This document shows, in pieces, positions 58,441-64,000 of a stretch of DNA of 64,000 nucleotides. The notes under the pieces are model-generated. The model was not told the DNA's origin. It ran no database searches and worked only from the letters and a program-made list of their open reading frames with translations. The stretch spans positions 3,477,001-3,541,000 of the forward strand of contig JAPTOF010000020.1 in the NCBI GenBank assembly GCA_028554755.1, written 5' to 3'. How positions within the stretch are numbered: the stretch's first letter is position 1; every line of letters begins with the position of its first letter. Source of the stretch: Cordia subcordata (lineage: Eukaryota; Streptophyta; Magnoliopsida; Boraginales; Cordiaceae). Made by a program: the position numbers and the translations under genes.

Positions 58441-58689
58441 AGGTCTATTTGGATTAATTTTTTTAAGAAAAATACTTCTTTTCTTAAATATATATATATA
58501 TATATATATTTTTTTTACGATAAGTGATTCGATTGACTCGAAAATGATTAAAACTCTAAAAGAAAAGGCCAAAAAAAAAAAGAACTCAATTCAACTTTTT
58601 GTTCAAAAACTAAGAATTTCAACTTTTAAAAATACTTTTTACAAAAATTATGAAAAAATACTTTTAAAAAAAATCAATCTAAAATTCCC
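58441..58689. mobile_element. Tourist-like MITE, TTGTTTGGATT family, copy D
   Basis: The left end AGGTCTATTTGGATTAA follows TAA; the right arm AAATCAATCTAAAATTCCC is decayed. It holds an internal (TA)n at about 58488-58510. Confidence 0.6.
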
Positions 58690-59639
58690 AATGAACCCTG
58701 ATGTGTCCATGCATGGTACGAGCGTAATGATAACTATTGAAAGGGGGGAAAAGAAAAGAAAAATGTGACATCTCATTCCATGCTTCGAAGACACTGAATT
58801 GGCCATCTGACTAGTCAAGAGGGGAAGAAAAAAAAAAAGGCGAGGAAATCAATCTTGGAAAAGCAAATTCCAGCCTCATCTGATCTCATAAGATTTGATT
58901 TTGTATTTCTCCCAGATAGTATTTAAAAAAAAAAAAAAAAGCAGCCAAGCCAATAAAAAAAAAAAGGAAACAAAAAAGTCCAACTCAAACGCTGAAACAC
59001 AGGATGTGAATGGGCCCCATCCAAAGATTTCCTTGCCACTCCCCCAGATCTCTTGCTGTCCCAAAAATTTCCCCCGGCATTATTAAATTCACCCACGAAA
59101 AAATAGTTGGTTCCCACTTCACCATCCGCGGAGGGGGATGCTGACGTCACCCCTCTCTGCGATGACCTCGTCGTGAAGGCTGCGACTTTTTTTTTTTTTT
59201 TTTTTTTCCGGGGGCGCGGGGGCGACGGGGGTTGGCGTGGGTGTGTGGTTGTGCTCTTCCTACTTGGAAAAAAGTTACAAAGTAAATTTATGTGGGGAAA
59301 ACAGAATCTTGCATGCAGATTATTGAAAGGGATGGGAAATCATGTCATGAGAATGATGTGTCACAATGCATTGACTTCCTTAGTATTTGGATTTTTTGGA
59401 TATGACCCTTATTTCTCCTTTTTTTATTTTTGGATGAGTAAGAAGATTTTCTTTTGACCTTTTTGCCGGAAATTTTTCTGAGAATTAATCGGTTTCACAG
59501 TATGATCGTGTCAAGTTCTAGTACACATGACTTTAATTAGAGAAAGTATCATCAAGTTCATTCGTTTCTATACAAATTGACTGTAAAAATTATTTTTTCA
59601 AACTATTACTCAAACATAAAATATAAGCAAGTCTCCTAT
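58690..59639. other. Intergenic with a GC-rich patch and a TGACGTCA site
   Basis: 59100-59250 is much richer in GC than its surroundings. It contains the bZIP-type palindrome TGACGTCA at about 59142-59149 and the run GGGGGCGCGGGGGCGACGGG after a T20 tract. The frames overlapping it on both strands have no recognisable domain, so I do not call a gene. Confidence 0.4.
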
Positions 59640-59885
59640 CTCTCTCTTTGGCAATGTAATAAATAAATATACTGATATCCTACTTATAAACTTAAACCCT
59701 TAAATGAGGTGGTATTCTAACATGGGATTAGAGATAAAAACTAAAAGGTCATAAATTCAAAATTCACTGTTACTTATTTTAAAACATTAAAATTATGCAT
59801 GTACAAGATTCGTCCAAAGACAAATCACGCTTGCACATAAGAACGTGTATTAATATAATAGATAAATAATATCCTCTCAAAAAAA
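59640..59885. repeat. Dispersed short interspersed repeat (possibly SINE-like)
   Basis: Same family as 22045-22285: TAATAAATAAATATA, ATGAGGTGGTATTCTAACAT, GGTCATAAATTCAAAATTC, TTTTAAAACATTAAAATTAT, TTAATATAATAGATAAATAA. A fragment recurs at about 60000-60080. Confidence 0.45.
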
Positions 59886-61820
59886 AAAAACTTTTAGATA
59901 AGATGACAATCCCAATAGCCTTAAACACTTTAGTGTTAAGTTAACCACTTAGAATTAACTAACTAGAAAAAAGAAAAAGATGCCGACTGGACGTGTTAAC
60001 ATAGTAAATAAATATATCAAAATTCTCTCAATAAGTTGAAATTTTAATTGAGGTGGTAACTCCAATATCCTTACAGCCTCTAGTGCTAAGTTAACCGCTT
60101 AGAAGTAATTACCAAAAAGAAAAAAAGAAGAGAAAAGTTAACCTCTTGGAGGTGATCTGTAATTAAGACAAAAGTTAGCATATAATCATCATGTAGATTA
60201 TTCTAGAATTATCTCATGAGAAGGATGTATCAATGCATTGACTTCTTAGCATTAAGATTTTGAATTTGGCCTTCATTTTCCATTTTTATATGAAAAAGAA
60301 GAAGGTCACAAATCTTTCTGAAGAAGGTTACAAATCTTTCTTGGGCATTGGGAAGGTTTTGAAAAGAGATATTTGTATTATTGAAATTACTTTGAGAAAA
60401 AAAAATGTGGAAGCACATATGATAACTTTTCCAGTCAATGTTAATTCAATAGTTTTCTTACTTCCTTGTGTCTTTTAGGGGAATGCTATGTTAGATTCCA
60501 TTTTCACCATGTTCAGTTCTACAAAGGAGAGGAAAGATACTAAAAGAGCGCGAGAAGCTATACTTTGCAAAAAGGAAAACTACAAAAGGAAAACTACACA
60601 CATCTTCCCTTTGATTACTAAGCTTTGATTGAGGTACTTAATGTTGGTCTTACCATTTCTTTTCTTTTCCTTGGCTTGTTTAGGAGTATCGTTATATATT
60701 ATTTTTCGTTTGTGTGTTTATTTAATTAGCATGTTGTTGTATTGATACTTAATATACATATAAAAGGTGATAAGTAAATAACGAAATAGAAGGCTTGCAG
60801 GTTTATTTAGTCAACATGTGGCTATATTGATACTTAAATATACATATAGAAGATTATAAGTAAACAATGAAATAAAACAATATTTAGTATTTACTAACAT
60901 GAAGGTATATGTTTAGTTCTCCCTAATGGAAAGCAAAAATAAATTAATATACAGGGTTGTGTATCCATTAACTTTTACCTAATCTTATCTTTTACTTTCA
61001 AATAGACATGTCGTATATATTAATTTTCACTTATGCCCCACCTATTCTATGTGAAATTGTAAATGATCTATAAAGTTGTGGATTTAAAGGGTCTAAAGAT
61101 TACCATCTACCTTTTTTTTTTTCCCCCTTTTTCTGTAGGGTAAAAACTATGAAGAGTACTCTTAATTCAATTAAGAAGGACTATAAACCATGAAAGAAAG
61201 TTTTGTTGTGTACTGCTTCTACCAAACATATAAAGAATGTTCAAGAAAATGAGTAATGGCATAGATTTTACTCTTATTTATTTTCTCGCGAGAGAACAAC
61301 ATTGCTACTAGTTAATGACTATTAATTTCTTCAATTGTATGTGTACCATTCATATATATAAAAATCCAAATTATTAGAATCGTACATAGCTAATCGAAAG
61401 AGTAAAAGTAAATGAAGTTCCTTCACATGCATAAAAGCTTCAAATATTTTTCGAGATGAAAAAGGTAATTTCCAATTTTGACCGTGAAAACATTTTTAGT
61501 AATGTGAACGTTATTGTTATGCTTCATCTCCAAAACCCTATCATAAAAACTGTAAGAACAATTAACAAATGCTAAACATATAAAAGAAACATAAAACAAC
61601 TTAAAAATTAAATTTGTGAAGCTGGATGTATGGATTTGAAGAATAATCAACATAATTTTGTGATATAATGCATGTAAGATTTTTTTTGGTGTGTTTCTTT
61701 GTTGTATAGTCATTTTGTACAGCGCAACGTAATGAAAATCTTGAAGAAGCATTGATTTAATCAATTTGTACCAGTCAATTAATTACTGAAAATTAATTAG
61801 ATTAACAAGACTATCTTTAA
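59886..61820. other. Intergenic, nothing recognised
   Basis: AT-rich; a short phrase GATAAGTAAATAACGAAATA recurs imperfectly at about 60850-60870. The open frame on the minus strand at 61423-61764 has no recognisable content. Confidence 0.4.
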
Positions 61821-62033
61821 GGACCTGTTTGAATTATTTTTTTAAAGAAAAAGTACGTTTTTTTTAAATATATTAAATTTACAATAATTATTTAATTTAG
61901 CTTTTAAAAAGACTGAACTTTTAAAAAAAAGTTCAAATATAATTTTTTTTAAAAATCAGAATTTTTAACTTTTTTAAAAAAACTATTTTTTAAAAGTTAT
62001 TAAAAATTTTTTTAAGTCAATTCAAATAGACTT
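61821..62033. mobile_element. Tourist-like MITE, TTGTTTGGATT family, copy E
   Basis: Ends GGACCTGTTTGAATTA and TCAATTCAAATAGACTT are inverted; TAA is duplicated at 61818-61820 and 62034-62036. Internal TTTACAATAATTATTTAATT matches copies A and F. Confidence 0.85.
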
Positions 62034-62036
62034 TAA

Positions 62037-62553
62037 ATGAAAAAAAAAAGAAGAAAATCATTGATTTAGAGATGCAAACAAATCGGCGAGCTGGACCACG
62101 AGTATTTATTGACACAGAACTGTCTTAATGGCAGCACGAGAGTTTGGGGACACGACTTCTCCCGCACTCAATGTAGTAACTATTACCGGCAAATACCAGT
62201 TTTATTCCCTGTCTTCCCTGCCCTCTTTTCGGTAAACTGTCGGTCAATTTGTTTATTAAAATCCAATCAACTGCTCGACTTTCAAATTGACCTTGAGTCA
62301 ACTTCTCCAATAATCTCTCAGAAAAAAAAATGAAAATACCACCTTGAACATGGAAAATAATATAATTTAATATTATATATATTAATTTAATATTATAATA
62401 TATATATATCTTTTTTTATTCAAGAAAAAGTTAAAGGCTGATCAACGTATAATACTTTCTGAGAATTAATTTTCAAATGTCATATTGAGAATTAATTTTA
62501 AAAGTTTCTTTTATTCAAAAATATGAAATATACGGCCCCAATCACTAGAGTTA
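62037..62553. other. Intergenic between two MITE copies
   Basis: Noncoding; an AT palindrome-rich stretch at 62360-62410. Confidence 0.4.
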
Positions 62554-62750
62554 GGGCTTGTTTGCATTAGTTTTTTGAAAAAAAAATATTTTTTTTCAAA
62601 ATTATATTCAATTTGTAATAATTATTTGACTTTATTTTAAAAAAATAAAACTTTAAAAAACTTAATATATTTTTTTCATAAATTAAAAAATTTCAATATT
62701 AAAAAAATTTATTAAAAGAGCGCTTAAAAAAAATCCAGACTAAACAGCGC
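62554..62750. mobile_element. Tourist-like MITE, TTGTTTGGATT family, copy F
   Basis: The left end GGGCTTGTTTGCATTAG follows TTA. The right arm AAATCCAGACTAAACAGCGC is diverged and its flanking triplet is lost. The internal block CAATTTGTAATAATTATTTG is shared with copies A and E. Confidence 0.65.
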
Positions 62751-63893
62751 TGACGATCAAAGTGACAAAGGAAGAAAAGGACAATATGGACAGCTTGTTC
62801 CGCAATTGCTCAGAAGTCTTATGTCGGGGCCCTTAACTTTCATCTAACTTTTGTATAATGTAAAACGCAATACTTTTAGCTAATGAAATTCTCAATTATT
62901 TAATTATAAAAAAAAAGATATAGTTATAAATAAATGCATGTGAAAATAAAGAGAAAGTAAGCGAATGTGAAATCATGCCATGCTAATATTTTCCAATTTT
63001 GTATGAGCATGCTTTGTAGATTAATGAACAAGTGATTAGATTTGAATTCCTAATAGTTCCACAGTGAAACCTTATTATAATTTAGCTATTGAGAGCACGT
63101 TTGGCTTAGTATTTTGGAATTCTAAGCACACATATAAAGTCAAAACATGCTGTTAGTAAATTAAGTTTGCGTTTAGTTTAAGTTAGAGTTACTACCTTAT
63201 TTAAAAGTTTAAATTTATAGAAAAGATATTAGGAAGATATTAGTTTATTTATTTATTATAATTAACACACCCTCTCATGTGTTTTTTTTTTTTAAATTTG
63301 TATATGTACAATTTAATATTTTTGTTTAAAATTTGCATGTAGGCAATTTAATACTTTTAAATGGATGACAGTGTAGAACAAACTTAAGACCGTTTGATTT
63401 GTAGGCTTTTATATTACCACCTCATCTAAAATTTTAAAGTTTGTAGAGAGAATATTGATTTATTTCTTTATTATGCTTAACAGCTTACTTACTTTCTATT
63501 TTCATTTTATAGGAAATGAAATTGTAATAAAGAAAAAAAGTGATTTATCCTTTTTCCGTTATAAAAAAATCAAAATTTATTTTCTAAAAGATCAAAAACA
63601 TACAAAAGTTATTTTTACTCACTAGTGTTTCTCCACACATACATACAGTTTTTATACTCACCACATAATTTTTTCTCACACAAACACAGGATATTCAAGC
63701 ACGTGTAACACGCAAAATTGTCACACGAACAGAAATGTTCACACATACACCACACACAAATTTCATACACGCACAAATCACAATCGTCACAACACATATA
63801 AAGCCAAAATACACGTGAATACATGCACAAATAAAATCTTCCAATTTTCATTTACTAAAAAAAAATCACTTTTGTGAGCAAAATGCACTTTTA
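62751..63893. other. Intergenic with fragments of the dispersed repeat
   Basis: Inverted fragments of the 22045/59640 family at about 63175-63265 and 63395-63490 (ACCACCTCATCTAAAATTTT, TTGATTTATTTCTTTATTAT). 63620-63840 is rich in CACA motifs. No gene. Confidence 0.4.
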
Positions 63894-64000
63894 GGGCATT
63901 TGGCTTTGCTTCCTTATGAACTTATAATTATCTAAAAAAAGTACCTTTTAATATATTTTTTATTAATTATTATTTATAAGCTGCAAATAAACACTGCCAA
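63894..64000. mobile_element. Tourist-like MITE, GTTTGGCTTTGCTTATTT family, cut by the window end
   Basis: After TTA (63891-63893) the sequence GGGCATTTGGCTTTGCTT matches the left end of 41224-41345; the right end is outside the window. Confidence 0.6.

Noticed and set aside
58876..59150. Minus-strand frame beginning MTSASPSADGEVGTNYFF
   Set aside because: Compositionally plausible for 45 residues but ends in poly-Phe/Lys from an A-tract; no splice partner or family recognised.
1..64000. Specialised-metabolism gene cluster around the aldo-keto reductase
   Set aside because: No P450, methyltransferase, glycosyltransferase or synthase lies nearby; neighbouring genes are unrelated.

Overview
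The window is nuclear DNA of a flowering plant, most likely a eudicot. It is AT-rich, has short GT-AG introns and TATAAAA-type promoters, and carries plant-specific protein families (GIS/ZFP-type C2H2 factor, JINGUBANG-like WD40, plant matrixin with cysteine switch, SHAQKYF MYB, AKR4 reductase). Non-LTR, hAT, Mutator-like, Tourist-like and Helitron debris lies between the genes. There are no operons, CRISPR arrays or convincing tRNA/rRNA genes. The species cannot be named from sequence alone.

Layout. 0-5.3 kb: a small ORF broken at an A22 tract (868-1192), a pair of inverted hAT-like elements forming a 1.6-kb palindrome (2089-3703), and a single-exon C2H2 zinc-finger gene (minus, 4311-5093). 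5.3-18.9 kb: about 13.6 kb with no gene I can support, only simple repeats and foldback elements. 18.9-20.2 kb: JINGUBANG-like WD40 gene (minus). 20.2-32.3 kb: gene-free except for decayed fragments of a nucleoredoxin (28.7-29.2 kb, minus) and a MYB-related gene (29.9-30.0 kb, plus), which lie just upstream of a Helitron-type 3' terminus at 31252. 32.3-33.4 kb: intronless matrix metalloproteinase (minus). 37.8-38.1 kb: 84-residue plant protein of unknown role (plus). 42.4-44.3 kb: four-exon aldo-keto reductase (plus). 45.6-51.0 kb: seven-exon gene for a 529-aa secretory-pathway protein that looks like a circularly permuted papain/NlpC-P60 relative (minus). 51.4-52.4 kb: 5'-truncated LINE with poly(A). 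53.4-57.0 kb: eleven-exon MYND zinc-finger/MSS51-C-like gene (minus). 57-64 kb: MITE-rich and gene-free.

The genes do not form a pathway or cluster; they are independent single-copy loci separated by transposon-rich DNA. I rebuilt exon structures for the three multi-exon genes by splice-site and reading-phase bookkeeping. All phases close, but the models are untested by transcripts. The most informative non-coding results are: a 744-bp Mutator-like MITE with a 9-bp target duplication in an intron of the permuted-papain-like gene; a Tourist-like MITE family with at least six copies; the inverted hAT pair; and gene fragments next to a Helitron-like end. I did not find an unmistakable new biological system.
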